A DNA stretch of 64,000 nucleotides from JBFHRE01 sp041746105 (GCA_041746105.1 JBGTHP010000032.1:1-64000); one strand, 5' to 3'; counted from the stretch's first letter, positions 44,732 through 54,231 are shown. The notes: generated by a model not told the origin, from the sequence alone. Made by a program: numbers and translations.

Positions 44732-47266
44732 GTGTGGAAGGCCACATGGAAAGGACTGATCGGCCACAAACTCAGGCTCGCCCTGACCGCTCTCGCGATC
44801 GTTCTCGGGACCGGCTTCGTGGCAGGCTCGTATGTTTTTACCGACACCCTCGACGGTGCGTTCAGCGCGCTGTTTCAAGAGGCCTTCGCCGGCAGCGATG
44901 TGATCATCCGACCATCGGTTGATGAGGACCTGAGTTTTGTTCTCGGTGACCGGATGGATGCGGCGCTGGAGAATGAGGTCAGGGCGATTGATGGAGTTGC
45001 CGGAGCGGAGGGCACCCTCGGTGGGTTTCTCGTACTCATCGTCGATGGCGAGTCGGCGGGAGGACAGGGGCCGCCGACCTTGGGATCCGCCTGGGTGGAT
45101 ACCGGCAACCCACTCGAGCTGCGAGATGGACGGAAACCCGAAAGTGCAGGCGAGGTTGTGATCGACAAGAGCTCGGCCGATCGTCTGGGTTTGACCGTTG
45201 GAGAGCAGGTTCAAGTCATAGCCGTAGGGGAACCCGTCGACATGGAAGTGGTGGGCCTTGTCGGCCTCGGCTCCAGCGACGGCTTCGGTGGGGCCACCGC
45301 CATGGCTTTCGAACGCTCTCAAGCCGAGTCCTTGTTCGAGGCAGAAGGCCAGGTCGACGCCATCAACGTGGTAGCCGTCGCAGGTGTGACACCCGCCGAA
45401 CTGATATCTCGAATCACTCCAATCCTCCCCGACAATGTGGAAGCGGTTGACTCCAGAACGGCGAGTGAAGAGCAGCTGACCGGTTTCAAAGACGCCCTGG
45501 GCTTTATCAACACCTTTCTACTCGTCTTCGGGTTCGTCTCGCTTTTTGTCGGGTCTTTCATAATCCAGAATACGTTCAGGGTGATCATTGCCCAGCGCAC
45601 CAAGGAACTCGCGATGTTGCGAGCGGTGGGGGCGACCAGAGCCCAGATCATCCGGATGGTCCTCACCGAAGCGGCGATCGTCAGCCTCATCGCCTCCTTG
45701 GCGGGTGTTGTCGCCGGCATCGGCCTCGCCTATGCCATCAAGGCAATCTTCGAATTCTTCGGCGGTTCGCTGCCCGACTCGGGACTGGTGGTTCTGCCAA
45801 GAACCCTTGCTGTAGCTCTGGCCGCAGGCCTCACCGTCACGCTTGCCTCGGCGCTGTTGCCTGCGTTGTCCGCTTCACGGATTCCTCCTGTGGCGGCGAT
45901 GCGGGAGGTTTTGTCCCCTGCAAAGAAAAAGAGTTTGCGCCTCAGAGCTGTGATCGGGTCACTGCTCACGGGCTCCGGCGGTGCCGCATTGTGGTTCGGG
46001 CTCACTGGCGAAACGCCGGAGAACCTCGCACCGGCTGCAGTGGTCGGCGCCGGCGCCGCGACGATCTTCGTTGGAGTTGCCGTTTTGACACCGCTGATCG
46101 TTCGACCGGTGGGCAGGGCGATCGGCGCACCCCTGAAACGGTTGGGGCCGGTCGGGACGATCGCAACAGAGAATGCGGTGAGGAGCCCCCGGCGCACATC
46201 GGCGACGTCGGCATCGATCATGATCGGGACCGCCCTCGCCGGCCTGGCACTGATCTTTGGCGCGAGCCTCAGCGCGACCACCGATGCGCTGATCAAGGAC
46301 CAGTTCCGCTCCGACTTGATCGTGCAACCCTCAGGATTCGGCGGCAGTCAGCTCAGTCCGGAGATCGCCCGCCAGATGAGCATTCTGCCTGAGGTCGAGA
46401 GTCTCGTTTCAATCCGTCAGAACGCGGCGAAACTCAACGGAGAGCGAATCTTTTTGGACTCGGCAAACCTGGAAATGTTGACAGAACTCGTCCAGATCGA
46501 ATCGGTGCAGGGTGACATTGCGAGCCTCGCGGATAACGAGGTCGGGATCTCGGCCGACTTGGCCAAAGACAAAAATTTGACGCTCGGCGACGAGGTCACG
46601 ATGACATTCGCCCGAACCGGCGACCAGCCGTTCCGCATCGGGGCCATCTTTACCCAAGAGGGACCTGGCACCTCGATTGTCATCACCGATGGAGCCTGGG
46701 ATGCCAACTTCTCGGAGCGTTTCGACACCGCGATCTTCATAAAGATCGCACCCGGAGTCGGCCTGGAGGAAGGTCGGGCGGCACTGACTACGGTCTCGGA
46801 AAAGTTCCCCGGAGCGGAGATCCTCGATCAGAATCAGTTCGCGGCGGAAGCAAAGAACCAGATCAACCAGTTCGTCGGGTTGGTGTTTGCCCTTCTCGGC
46901 CTCACGTTGCTCATCGGCTTCTTCGGAATTCTCAACACCCTCCTCCTCGCCATCATCGAGCGAACAAGAGAAATCGGTCTACTCCGAGCCGTCGGCACCA
47001 CTCGCCGGCAACTGTCGGCAATGGTGACCTGGGAAGCGGTCATCGTCGCCGTCTTCGGATCGCTGCTCGGGATTGCCCTAGGAATTTTTTTTGGGTGGGC
47101 GCTTATAACCGCGATCCAACAAGATTCCGAACTCCTGCTCAGCATTCCAGTTCTCGCTTTGACGCTTTCGGTGATCGTGGCGGCGCTGGCCGGAGTCGTC
47201 GCTGCGGTATACCCGGCCTGGCGGGCGAGCAGATTGAACGTCCTGGCCGCGATCGCCTACGAATGA
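44732..47266 (+). CDS. FtsX/MacB-type ABC exporter permease
   Basis: 844 residues. An N-terminal membrane anchor, a long extracytoplasmic domain, and two FtsX domains are seen: RTKELAMLRAVGATRAQIIRM at about 285 and ERTREIGLLRAVGTTRRQL near 745 mark the two coupling regions. Likely lipoprotein, antimicrobial or signalling-peptide export with the preceding ATPase. GTG start. It converges on the MarR gene with 1 bp between stop codons. Confidence 0.93.
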   Translation: MWKATWKGLIGHKLRLALTALAIVLGTGFVAGSYVFTDTLDGAFSALFQEAFAGSDVIIRPSVDEDLSFVLGDRMDAALENEVRAIDGVAGAEGTLGGFLVLIVDGESAGGQGPPTLGSAWVDTGNPLELRDGRKPESAGEVVIDKSSADRLGLTVGEQVQVIAVGEPVDMEVVGLVGLGSSDGFGGATAMAFERSQAESLFEAEGQVDAINVVAVAGVTPAELISRITPILPDNVEAVDSRTASEEQLTGFKDALGFINTFLLVFGFVSLFVGSFIIQNTFRVIIAQRTKELAMLRAVGATRAQIIRMVLTEAAIVSLIASLAGVVAGIGLAYAIKAIFEFFGGSLPDSGLVVLPRTLAVALAAGLTVTLASALLPALSASRIPPVAAMREVLSPAKKKSLRLRAVIGSLLTGSGGAALWFGLTGETPENLAPAAVVGAGAATIFVGVAVLTPLIVRPVGRAIGAPLKRLGPVGTIATENAVRSPRRTSATSASIMIGTALAGLALIFGASLSATTDALIKDQFRSDLIVQPSGFGGSQLSPEIARQMSILPEVESLVSIRQNAAKLNGERIFLDSANLEMLTELVQIESVQGDIASLADNEVGISADLAKDKNLTLGDEVTMTFARTGDQPFRIGAIFTQEGPGTSIVITDGAWDANFSERFDTAIFIKIAPGVGLEEGRAALTTVSEKFPGAEILDQNQFAAEAKNQINQFVGLVFALLGLTLLIGFFGILNTLLLAIIERTREIGLLRAVGTTRRQLSAMVTWEAVIVAVFGSLLGIALGIFFGWALITAIQQDSELLLSIPVLALTLSVIVAALAGVVAAVYPAWRASRLNVLAAIAYE

Positions 47267-47267
47267 C

Positions 47268-47747
47268 TCAGACTGGTCGACGTAGGCGTTCCATCACGCC
47301 GACCAGCGTGGCAGCCTCTTCCTGGGTCATGCGCGAGGTGAGTTCACGTTCCAGGTCGACGAGGTGGACAACGACCGCCTCACCCAACTTTTTCCTGCCG
47401 ACCTCGGTCGTCGCGACGTAAAGCACCCTGCGATCGGTTTCGCATGCACGACGTTCGACCAGATTCTCGGCCACCAACCGATCAACGAGTCGGGTCACAC
47501 CGCCGGTGGTCAGCGATATCTGCGCTGCCAGCTCCCCCATCGTCATGAACCCTCCCGATCGCTCGATCCGCAGCAGCGCCTCGAACCAATTCTGACCGAT
47601 TCCTGTCTTCTCGCGGAGAGACTGGTCAAAAACCTGGTTCAGGCGCGTCAAGGCTTCGAGGAAGACACCAAAAGTGTGGATTCCGGAGTTGTTGATGTCG
47701 CTGAGCGTATTGGATTCGGCCACGACCAACATCTTACACATAAACAT
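47268..47747 (-). CDS. MarR-family transcriptional regulator
   Basis: Up to 159 residues. The winged-helix MTMGELAAQISLTTGGVTRLVDRLVAENLVERRACETDRRVLYV is standard MarR. It is divergent from yceI, and imperfect dyads lie in the space between them. Start uncertain among three ATG codons at 47747, 47741 and 47732; the first is given, none has a good Shine-Dalgarno. It may control yceI and itself. Confidence 0.92.
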   Translation of the reverse strand: MFMCKMLVVAESNTLSDINNSGIHTFGVFLEALTRLNQVFDQSLREKTGIGQNWFEALLRIERSGGFMTMGELAAQISLTTGGVTRLVDRLVAENLVERRACETDRRVLYVATTEVGRKKLGEAVVVHLVDLERELTSRMTQEEAATLVGVMERLRRPV

Positions 47748-47790
47748 TTGCAGGTCTCAATAGTTGTGTGATAAGATACTGTTTATACAG
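47731..47790. promoter_or_regulatory. Dyad-rich marR-yceI regulatory region
   Basis: ATCTTACACA (47731-47740) recurs in inverted form as TGTGTGATAAGAT (47765-47777) with a 3-nt insertion, and TATAAACA-type words are repeated as TGTTTATA around 47781-47788. On the plus strand TTGCAG (47748-47753) and TAAGAT (47772-47777) are 18 nt apart and could be the yceI promoter. A MarR dimer bound here could control both genes. Confidence 0.4.
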
Positions 47791-47816
47791 AAGTTGATCT
47801 AGAAAGGAACAAAGAA

Positions 47817-48362
47817 ATGAGTTCGACAATCACTACCCCCAAGGTCGGAACCTGGGTTTTCGATCCCGCTCACACCACGATCGGCGTCACCGCCCGCCAC
47901 ATGATGCTGACAAAGGTGCGCGGCACCTTCTCAGATTTCACCGGATCCATCGAGGTTGGCGACACCGCAGAAGAGAGCGCGGTGACAGTCACCATGGAGG
48001 CCGCCACCATCAACACCGGTGTGGCCGACCGGGACAACCATCTCCGTTCACCGGACTTCCTCGACGTTGAGACGTTCCCGAGTATCACGTTCAAGTCCAC
48101 TTCGGTCGAACGCGATGGGTCTGGGTTTGCCCTCAAAGGTGATTTGACCATCAAAGACGTAACCAATCCCATCATCCTCGACCTCGAATACGGGGGGACC
48201 GTCGCCGACCCATGGGGAAACGAGAAGGCGGTTTTCTCGGCTAGCGGCACCTTCGATCGTGAGGCTTGGAGTCTTGGTTGGAACGTCGCCTTGGAAGCGG
48301 GCGGTTGGCTCGTGAGCAAGGAGTTCAAAATCGAAATCGAAGCCCAGGCCACCCAGGCCTGA
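47817..48362 (+). CDS. YceI-family lipocalin-like protein
   Basis: 181 residues. GTWVFDPAHTTIGVTARHMMLTKVRG and the later HLRSPDFLDVETFPSITFKST match the YceI fold, a small beta barrel that binds polyisoprenoid lipids. No signal peptide is evident, so this one would be cytoplasmic. ATG start with AAAGGAAC upstream. Divergent from a MarR regulator; a hairpin terminator follows. Confidence 0.93.
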   Translation: MSSTITTPKVGTWVFDPAHTTIGVTARHMMLTKVRGTFSDFTGSIEVGDTAEESAVTVTMEAATINTGVADRDNHLRSPDFLDVETFPSITFKSTSVERDGSGFALKGDLTIKDVTNPIILDLEYGGTVADPWGNEKAVFSASGTFDREAWSLGWNVALEAGGWLVSKEFKIEIEAQATQA

Positions 48363-48374
48363 AAAGAGGCGTAG

Positions 48375-48411
48375 TGGCCTTTCGGGTGCGAGTCACAGAC
48401 CCGAAAGGCCA
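48375..48411. terminator. Bidirectional terminator between yceI and the MFS gene
   Basis: A perfect 13-bp inverted repeat (TGGCCTTTCGGGT and its complement) encloses an 11-nt loop, 12 bp after the yceI stop. T-rich tails are weak on both strands, so it is a hairpin that could serve both convergent genes. Confidence 0.65.
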
Positions 48412-48439
48412 TATCTCCCGACACCGACCGCGCTCACCC

Positions 48440-49627
48440 TCAGGACGACCGAGCGCTCGCCCTTCCACTCCCCAGAACGGGAATGGAAGCAGCGAACAGG
48501 ACCCCGACCACCAGCCACCCGGTCCGATATCCGCCTGCCTGATCGACCCACCAACCAAAAAGGGGCGCCCCCGCTCCCAACCCCGTGAGAAAGCCTGCGA
48601 GAACAACACCACTCGCTCGACCGGCGGTTGCCACCGGAGACTGCTGAATCACCGCCAGCATCCCTACCGAATTCCAGGCCGAGGCGCTGAATCCGGTCAC
48701 CGCCGCTGCCACCCACAACGCCGGTTCGCCCCAACTCTCGGCGGTCGCTAGCACCACTGCCGCCGCGACCGCCAGAGCAGACACCCAGCGCAACGCCGGC
48801 ACAGTGCCCAGGGTTCGTTCTGCCGCCCGCCCCCATGCGATTCGACCGACCACTCCACAAACTCCCATCAAGGCCACCACTCGTCCCCCGGTGACGTTGG
48901 ATACACCCAATTCCTCCTGACCAAACAGGGAGATGAACGCAAAGATGGCGGATCCGCCGGCGCCGAGCAAAAACCCGTATGCGGCGAGAGGAAGAATTCC
49001 GGCCAGAACGCCCCTCGCCGGTCTCTGCGGAGCATGACGTTCGCCGAGCGGGTCTCTCGGAACAGACATGAGGGCGTACCCGGCGACGCCGAGTGGGAAT
49101 GCCGCAGTCAACGCCACCGTTGGACGCCAACCGAGCGAGATGGCGCCGATCGGGAGAAGAAGCCCGCCGAGAAAGGTGCCGAACTGAACCCCCGACTGTT
49201 TCAACCCCGTCACCAGCCCGCGCCTGCCGGGTTCGACATGGTGTGAGATCAACTTGTTGGTCGACGGGTTTCCCCCCGCTTGTCCCACCCCCGAGAGCGC
49301 CGCGGCCAATAGCAGCCAGGCGTAACTCGGAGCGCCGGCGATCGCCAGCAGCGCCAACCCACCCGTGATGAGAGTGGCCACCGTCGCCCTCCTCGCCCCG
49401 ACACGATCCGTGATGGCTCCGATCGCCGGCGACAGCACGGCACCGGTGATCGAGGAGGCGGTCCCCAACAAACCCAGCTGGGCTCGACTGAGGCCGAAGA
49501 CAGAAATCAGCTGCTGGGGAAGCACACCAAAAACAGTCAGAGAAAAGGTGGCGCTCGCCATCGTGGCGCCAAGGACCAGATTGAACCCAACTTGCCGCTT
49601 CACCACATCACGGTACCGGCCGATCAT
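48440..49627 (-). CDS. Major facilitator superfamily transporter
   Basis: 395 residues with about twelve hydrophobic segments. The loop AITDRVGARRATV matches the MFS motif between helices 2 and 3. It would be a single-component exporter or importer; no substrate can be named. It is convergent with yceI, beyond the terminator hairpin, and divergent from the esterase gene. Confidence 0.9.
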   Translation of the reverse strand: MIGRYRDVVKRQVGFNLVLGATMASATFSLTVFGVLPQQLISVFGLSRAQLGLLGTASSITGAVLSPAIGAITDRVGARRATVATLITGGLALLAIAGAPSYAWLLLAAALSGVGQAGGNPSTNKLISHHVEPGRRGLVTGLKQSGVQFGTFLGGLLLPIGAISLGWRPTVALTAAFPLGVAGYALMSVPRDPLGERHAPQRPARGVLAGILPLAAYGFLLGAGGSAIFAFISLFGQEELGVSNVTGGRVVALMGVCGVVGRIAWGRAAERTLGTVPALRWVSALAVAAAVVLATAESWGEPALWVAAAVTGFSASAWNSVGMLAVIQQSPVATAGRASGVVLAGFLTGLGAGAPLFGWWVDQAGGYRTGWLVVGVLFAASIPVLGSGRASARSS

Positions 49628-49661
49628 CTAGGCGTGGGAAGTTGGCAGACTTGGTGAGAGC

Positions 49662-50801
49662 ATGATCGATGGACTCGTCTTCACATTCGGCGTTGTCGCC
49701 CTATTCGCAACTGCGAACGCGCTACGTCCTCCCTCGCCGCCTACTTCCCGATTCCCTCCACTGTGGCTTCCGGCAATGGTGACGTCGGAACTGGCCACCT
49801 TCTGGCTCGTCGTTCGAATTGGAGTGGCGATAGCGGCGTTCCTGCTCGGAGCATGGGACAACGTTGTCGGCCGGACCGGGCTTCTTCTGATCCTGGCGTC
49901 CGTGATCTTGCTCACCCCGATTCTGCGCGATCGAGCGATCCTGGCGAAACGGTTGCCTGTGCCGTGGGCCGAGCGAGGTGCCGCCCGCATGTTGGGGCGC
50001 CATCAGGTCCCGCCAGAGATATCGCTGACCACCGAGTTGCCCTATTCGCCAAGCCACTCGCTCGACCTTTACACCCCTGGCCACAGCGAGGGCCCCACCC
50101 CCCTCCTCTTGTACGTCCACGGCGGCGGCTGGACCGGGGGCGATCCGCACAAACAGGCGCGGACACTGTTCCACCTTCTCGCGTTGAAGGGATGGCACGT
50201 TGCGACGATTCGTTATCCGCTTTCTCCCGGCGCCACCTTCCCTGAACACCTGATCGCCGTAAAACGCGCAATCTCCTGGGCCAAGTCCGATCCCCGCTTT
50301 GATCCGAACGCGATCGCCATCGCGGGAGGTTCGGCGGGCGGACATCTGGCTGCGCTGGCCGCTCTCACCGCCAATGACCCCCAGTTTCAGCCCGGTTTTG
50401 AGGAAGCCGACACTTCCGTCGCCGGCTGTGTACCGATGTACGGGATCTATGACTTCTTCAATCGAAATCAAACTCGCTGGGATTGGCCGGTCATCCCTCG
50501 CCACGTGATGAAAACCACTCCTGAGGCCGACCCCGACCTGTATCGGTTGGCCTCCCCGCTCGACCAGGTCCACTCTGGGGCTCCGCCGTTCTTGGTCATC
50601 CACGGTGCCAAGGATTCGCTGGTTCCTCCACCCGAGGCGCACCAGTTCGTTGCCGCCCTCGAAAAAGCGGGAGTGCCCGTTCGTTATCTAGAAATCAAGG
50701 GAGGCCAGCACGCTTTCGACGCGCTGGATTCTCCTCGCAGCAGGTACGTCGCCTCGGAGATCGCAATGTTTCTCGGCGAAACCGTCACAACAAGGACCTG
50801 A
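49662..50801 (+). CDS. Membrane-anchored alpha/beta-hydrolase (esterase)
   Basis: 379 residues. N-terminal hydrophobic helices (about 1-85) precede a hormone-sensitive-lipase-like hydrolase domain: HGGGWTGGD forms the oxyanion hole, GGSAGG carries the nucleophile, DSLVPP the aspartate and GGQHAF the histidine. It likely hydrolyses short-chain esters at the membrane. Between the MFS gene and the nucleotidase; no operon partner is clear. Confidence 0.87.
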   Translation: MIDGLVFTFGVVALFATANALRPPSPPTSRFPPLWLPAMVTSELATFWLVVRIGVAIAAFLLGAWDNVVGRTGLLLILASVILLTPILRDRAILAKRLPVPWAERGAARMLGRHQVPPEISLTTELPYSPSHSLDLYTPGHSEGPTPLLLYVHGGGWTGGDPHKQARTLFHLLALKGWHVATIRYPLSPGATFPEHLIAVKRAISWAKSDPRFDPNAIAIAGGSAGGHLAALAALTANDPQFQPGFEEADTSVAGCVPMYGIYDFFNRNQTRWDWPVIPRHVMKTTPEADPDLYRLASPLDQVHSGAPPFLVIHGAKDSLVPPPEAHQFVAALEKAGVPVRYLEIKGGQHAFDALDSPRSRYVASEIAMFLGETVTTRT

Positions 50802-50856
50802 GAGTTGCCCCGCACCTCCGGCCCGGCACCCCTTATTCATGTCGGGTAGAGTTGGA

Positions 50857-50874
50857 GTCCGTGGGGAAACGGAC
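50857..50874 (+). promoter_or_regulatory. Leader hairpin upstream of the 5'-nucleotidase
   Basis: GTCCGT and ACGGAC pair across a 6-nt loop, followed 15 nt later by the GGGAGG site of the gene. TAGAGT at 50847-50852 is a candidate -10 just upstream, but no good -35 was found. I recognise no riboswitch class. Confidence 0.35.
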
Positions 50875-50898
50875 CCATCTAGACCTGGGAGGAAATAA

Positions 50899-52575
50899 AT
50901 GATTCGATCACAACGATCGAAGCGCTCGCGCCTGTTGATTTTGGGCGTGGCCGCAGCGACCGCCGTAGCGCTCTTTGCGGTACCGGCCACTGCAGGATCA
51001 CACAGAGAGAGACCACCGGTTGAACTCCAGATCCTGGCGATCAACGACTTTCATGGAAACATCGCCACGACTTCATCGTCGTTCGGCGGGACCGGCAGGG
51101 CCGACTATCTGGCGGCCAACATCCGGGCAGAGGAAGCAACCGCAACGCACTCGATCTTCGTGTCGGCAGGTGACCTGATCGGCGCAACGCCGCTCATCTC
51201 CGCCCTCTTCCATGACGAACCGACCATCGAAGCAATGAACCTGATCGGACTCGACATCAATGCCGTGGGCAACCACGAATTCGACGAGGGCGCCGATGAG
51301 CTCCTGAGAATGGCGTACGGTGGCAGCCATCCGGATGGCGATCTCGACGGCGACGGTTTCGCCGGAGCCGATTTCTCGTTCCTCGCCGCCAACGTGATTC
51401 AAGACGCGACCCGCCGGACCTTGTTCCCGGCGTACACCGTCAAGAACTACGAAGGCATCCAGGTTGCTTTCATCGGTATGACCCTCGAGGGCACGCCGTC
51501 GATCGTGACCCAGGCCGGAGTGGCAGGACTCACATTCCTTGACGAGATCGAAACCGTGAACAAGTTGATCCCGCGTCTTCGTCGCCAGAAGATCGAGGCG
51601 ATCGTGGTCTTGTTGCACGAAGGTGGATTCTCAGACGGCGGACAGAACGACTGCGGGACCGGGCTGACCGGCCCTATCGCCGACATCGCCGCCGGTTTGG
51701 ACGACGCGGTCGATCTGGTCATCGCCGGCCATACCAACGACGAATTTGTATGTGAGATCGATGGCAAGTGGGTCACGATGGCCGACAACGCCGGGCGTCT
51801 CTTCACCGACATCGACGTGACTCTCGATCACAGAACCCGGGACATGACCGTGGTCTCGATCGTCAACAAGAACAACAGCCAGGCCGGTGTCACGCCGGCT
51901 GCCGATCTGACGGCACTGATCGACAAGTACGACGCCTTGTCGGCGCCGCTGGCCAATGCAGTGATCGGCGAGGTCACGGCGGACATCACCCGGACCGCAA
52001 ACGCGGCTGGGGAGTCTCCTTTGGGAGATGTGATCGCCGACGCCCAACTGGCGGCGACCGCCAGCGCCGGAACAGGGAACGCCGTGGCGGCGTTCATGAA
52101 CCCTGGCGGAATCCGAGCCGATGTTGTCTACCTGCCTTCTGGCGCAGAGGCACCAGGCGAGGTGACCTACGGCGAAGCCTTCTCGGTCCAACCGTTCGGC
52201 AACAGCCTGGTCACGATGAGTTTGACCGGCGCCCAGATCGACACGTTGCTTGAGCAGCAGTGGGAAGGTCAAACGTCGCCGCGCATCTTGCAGGTGTCGA
52301 GCGGCTTTACCTATGAATGGAGCCTGTCCGCCCCGAACGGGATGAAGGTAGACCCGGCAACGATCAAGATCAACGGAGTCACCGTTGACCCCTTGGCCAG
52401 TTATCGAGTTACGGTCAACAGCTTCCTGGCGGACGGCGGAGACAACTTCTTCGTCCTGATCAGTGGCACGAGCCGCCTCGGTGGCGAGGTTGATCTGGAC
52501 GCCCTGGCGACATACTTCGGTAACAATTCGCCGGTTGCTCCTGGACCCCAGAATCGAATAACCCAAGTCGGCTGA
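50899..52575 (+). CDS. Secreted 5'-nucleotidase / UshA-like metallophosphatase
   Basis: 558 residues. A signal peptide is clear (basic MIRSQRSKRSR, hydrophobic core, ATAGS cleavage site). The N-terminal metallophosphatase domain has NDFHGN, GDLIGATP and GNHEFDEG; the C-terminal 5'-nucleotidase domain shows NSFLADGGDNFFVL. It should dephosphorylate extracellular nucleotides, salvaging phosphate and nucleosides. Strong GGAGG site before the ATG; terminator hairpin follows. Confidence 0.93.
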   Translation: MIRSQRSKRSRLLILGVAAATAVALFAVPATAGSHRERPPVELQILAINDFHGNIATTSSSFGGTGRADYLAANIRAEEATATHSIFVSAGDLIGATPLISALFHDEPTIEAMNLIGLDINAVGNHEFDEGADELLRMAYGGSHPDGDLDGDGFAGADFSFLAANVIQDATRRTLFPAYTVKNYEGIQVAFIGMTLEGTPSIVTQAGVAGLTFLDEIETVNKLIPRLRRQKIEAIVVLLHEGGFSDGGQNDCGTGLTGPIADIAAGLDDAVDLVIAGHTNDEFVCEIDGKWVTMADNAGRLFTDIDVTLDHRTRDMTVVSIVNKNNSQAGVTPAADLTALIDKYDALSAPLANAVIGEVTADITRTANAAGESPLGDVIADAQLAATASAGTGNAVAAFMNPGGIRADVVYLPSGAEAPGEVTYGEAFSVQPFGNSLVTMSLTGAQIDTLLEQQWEGQTSPRILQVSSGFTYEWSLSAPNGMKVDPATIKINGVTVDPLASYRVTVNSFLADGGDNFFVLISGTSRLGGEVDLDALATYFGNNSPVAPGPQNRITQVG

Positions 52576-52594
52576 TAACACAGTTGCAGACCAA

Positions 52595-52629
52595 ACAGAA
52601 GGCGCCGGATACGCTCCGGCGCCTTCTGT
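52595..52629 (+). terminator. Intrinsic terminator after the 5'-nucleotidase
   Basis: A perfect 15-bp inverted repeat with a 5-nt loop (TACGC), followed by CATGTC. It lies 19 bp after the stop codon. The stem is strong but the T tract is weak. Confidence 0.7.
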
Positions 52630-52721
52630 CATGTCTCAAGTGACATTTGCCACCCCCGAATCCAATCGGAGAAATGAGTTGTCGACTCGTTGTTGAAAAA
52701 GCCGCGCCATAGGCTTGACCG

Positions 52722-53129
52722 ATGGACAGCATGGTCGAGCACCCGCTGGAGGTGAGGTCGCGCAATCCCTTCGTGAGGGCTGCATACTTCACGCTGGGCA
52801 CGATCAGCCTGATCCTCCTGGCCTTCTCGTTCCTGCCCGGGATCCCGACCGCGGATCTCGTCGTGCTGGCGCTTTTCTTCTTCGCCCGGTCCTCTCCCCG
52901 TTTCGAGCGCTGGCTCAGAAATCGCCCTGTCGTCCAGCGTATCCTTGCCCGCTATTCGGGTGGGCTGACCCGTGCCACCAAGATTCAGGCGACGGTCGGC
53001 ATCGTCGCCTCGCTTCTACTGTCCGCCGGGGTTCTGACCTCGAATACGACCATCAGGACCATCATCGGCTTCGTCGGGTTGTACGCGCTCTGGTTCGTCT
53101 GGTCGCGGCCGGGAAAGCCGATCTCCTGA
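52722..53129 (+). CDS. DUF454 (YbaN-type) inner-membrane protein
   Basis: 135 residues. Hydrophobic segments at about 20-40, 45-60 and 85-125 surround FLPGIPTADLVVLALFFFARSSPRFERWL, the conserved core of the YbaN/DUF454 family. Function unknown. ATG at 52722, with an in-frame ATG at 52731 as an alternative. It precedes fba by 56 bp, with a palindrome and a hairpin between. Confidence 0.85.
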   Translation: MDSMVEHPLEVRSRNPFVRAAYFTLGTISLILLAFSFLPGIPTADLVVLALFFFARSSPRFERWLRNRPVVQRILARYSGGLTRATKIQATVGIVASLLLSAGVLTSNTTIRTIIGFVGLYALWFVWSRPGKPIS

Positions 53130-53141
53130 GATAGGACTCCG

Positions 53142-53155
53142 AGCCGAATTCGGCT
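53142..53155. repeat. 14-bp perfect palindrome upstream of fba
   Basis: AGCCGAATTCGGCT is fully symmetric. It lies between the DUF454 stop and the fba start hairpin. It may be an operator or a minor terminator; no T tract follows. Confidence 0.4.
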
Positions 53156-53163
53156 AATTTCGG

Positions 53164-53178
53164 CCTTCCGAAGGAAGG
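53164..53178 (+). promoter_or_regulatory. Hairpin containing the fba Shine-Dalgarno
   Basis: CCTTCC and GGAAGG pair across GAA. The second arm is itself the ribosome-binding site, 7 nt before the GTG start at 53186. In RNA this stem could hide the site and limit translation. Confidence 0.5.
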
Positions 53179-53185
53179 TTCGCTC

Positions 53186-54217
53186 GTGCCTATCGCGACC
53201 CCGGCAACTTATCGGTCCATGCTCGACTCCGCCCGAGCAGGCGGCTATGCCTTCCCCGCGATCAATGTCACGTCGAGCGAAACGCTGCACGCAGCGCTCA
53301 AAGGGTTTGCAGATGCAGAGAGCGACGGCATCGTGCAGGTTTCGACCGGCGGTGCAGAGTTCTTGTCTGGCCTCTTCAACCGTGACATGCCGCTTGGAGC
53401 GGCGGCGCTCGCCGAATTCGCCTACGTGGTCGCCGAGAAGTATCCGGTGAACATCGCGCTTCACACCGATCACTGCCAACCGGAAAAGGTCGATTCGTAT
53501 ATCCGTCCGTTGCTGGAGTTGTCGAGAAGACGGAGATCTTCCGGCGCGGGACCCCTCTTCCAATCGCACATGCTGGACGCATCCGAGTTGCCTTTGGAAG
53601 AAAACCTGACCTTGGCCTCGGCTCTGCTCGATGAGTGCGCTGCTCTCAACATCATTCTCGAACTCGAAATCGGCATTGTCGGCGGCATCGAGGACACAAC
53701 CGACAATGAAGACATCGACAAGTCAAAGCTGTATACCTCGCCGGCGGATATGGTCAGGACAGCCGAGGTCCTCGGTACCGGCGAACGCGGTCGATATCTG
53801 CTGGCCGCAGTTTTTGGCAACGTGCACGGGGTGTACAAACCCGGAGCGGTTCAGTTGCGCCCGAGCATCCTCGACGACGGACAAAGGGCGATGGAGGACA
53901 AATACGGCGAAGCTGGACGCCACCTTTTGGTCTTTCATGGCGGCAGTGGATCCACGCTCGCGGAGATACATGAGACATTGGGTTACGGCGTTGTCAAAAT
54001 GAATGTCGACACCGACACCCAATACGCCTTTACCAGACCGCTGGTCGATCACATGATGACCAATTACGCGGGAGTGCTGAAGGTCGACGGGGATGTAGGC
54101 GACAAGAAGACATATGACCCCAGGGCCTATATGAAGAAGGCCGAGGCCTCGATGGCGGACCGAGTCGCCCAGGCATGTGCCGATCTGAGGTCGGCAGGAC
54201 AAACCATCTACCGATAA
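53186..54217 (+). CDS. fba: Class II fructose-bisphosphate aldolase
   Basis: 343 residues from a GTG. Zinc histidines are seen in HTDHCQ, GNVHGVYK and FHGGSG, and the phosphate loop in NVDTDTQYAFTRP. It is the type IIA form. It splits fructose 1,6-bisphosphate in glycolysis and rejoins trioses in gluconeogenesis. The Shine-Dalgarno lies in a hairpin. NhaA follows closely. Confidence 0.95.
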   Translation: MPIATPATYRSMLDSARAGGYAFPAINVTSSETLHAALKGFADAESDGIVQVSTGGAEFLSGLFNRDMPLGAAALAEFAYVVAEKYPVNIALHTDHCQPEKVDSYIRPLLELSRRRRSSGAGPLFQSHMLDASELPLEENLTLASALLDECAALNIILELEIGIVGGIEDTTDNEDIDKSKLYTSPADMVRTAEVLGTGERGRYLLAAVFGNVHGVYKPGAVQLRPSILDDGQRAMEDKYGEAGRHLLVFHGGSGSTLAEIHETLGYGVVKMNVDTDTQYAFTRPLVDHMMTNYAGVLKVDGDVGDKKTYDPRAYMKKAEASMADRVAQACADLRSAGQTIYR

Positions 54218-54231
54218 GGCACGCAGAAAAA

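Noticed and set aside
50857..50874. Riboswitch in the nucleotidase leader
   Set aside because: The leader is too short and the single 6-bp stem matches no riboswitch class I can name; kept only as a hairpin.
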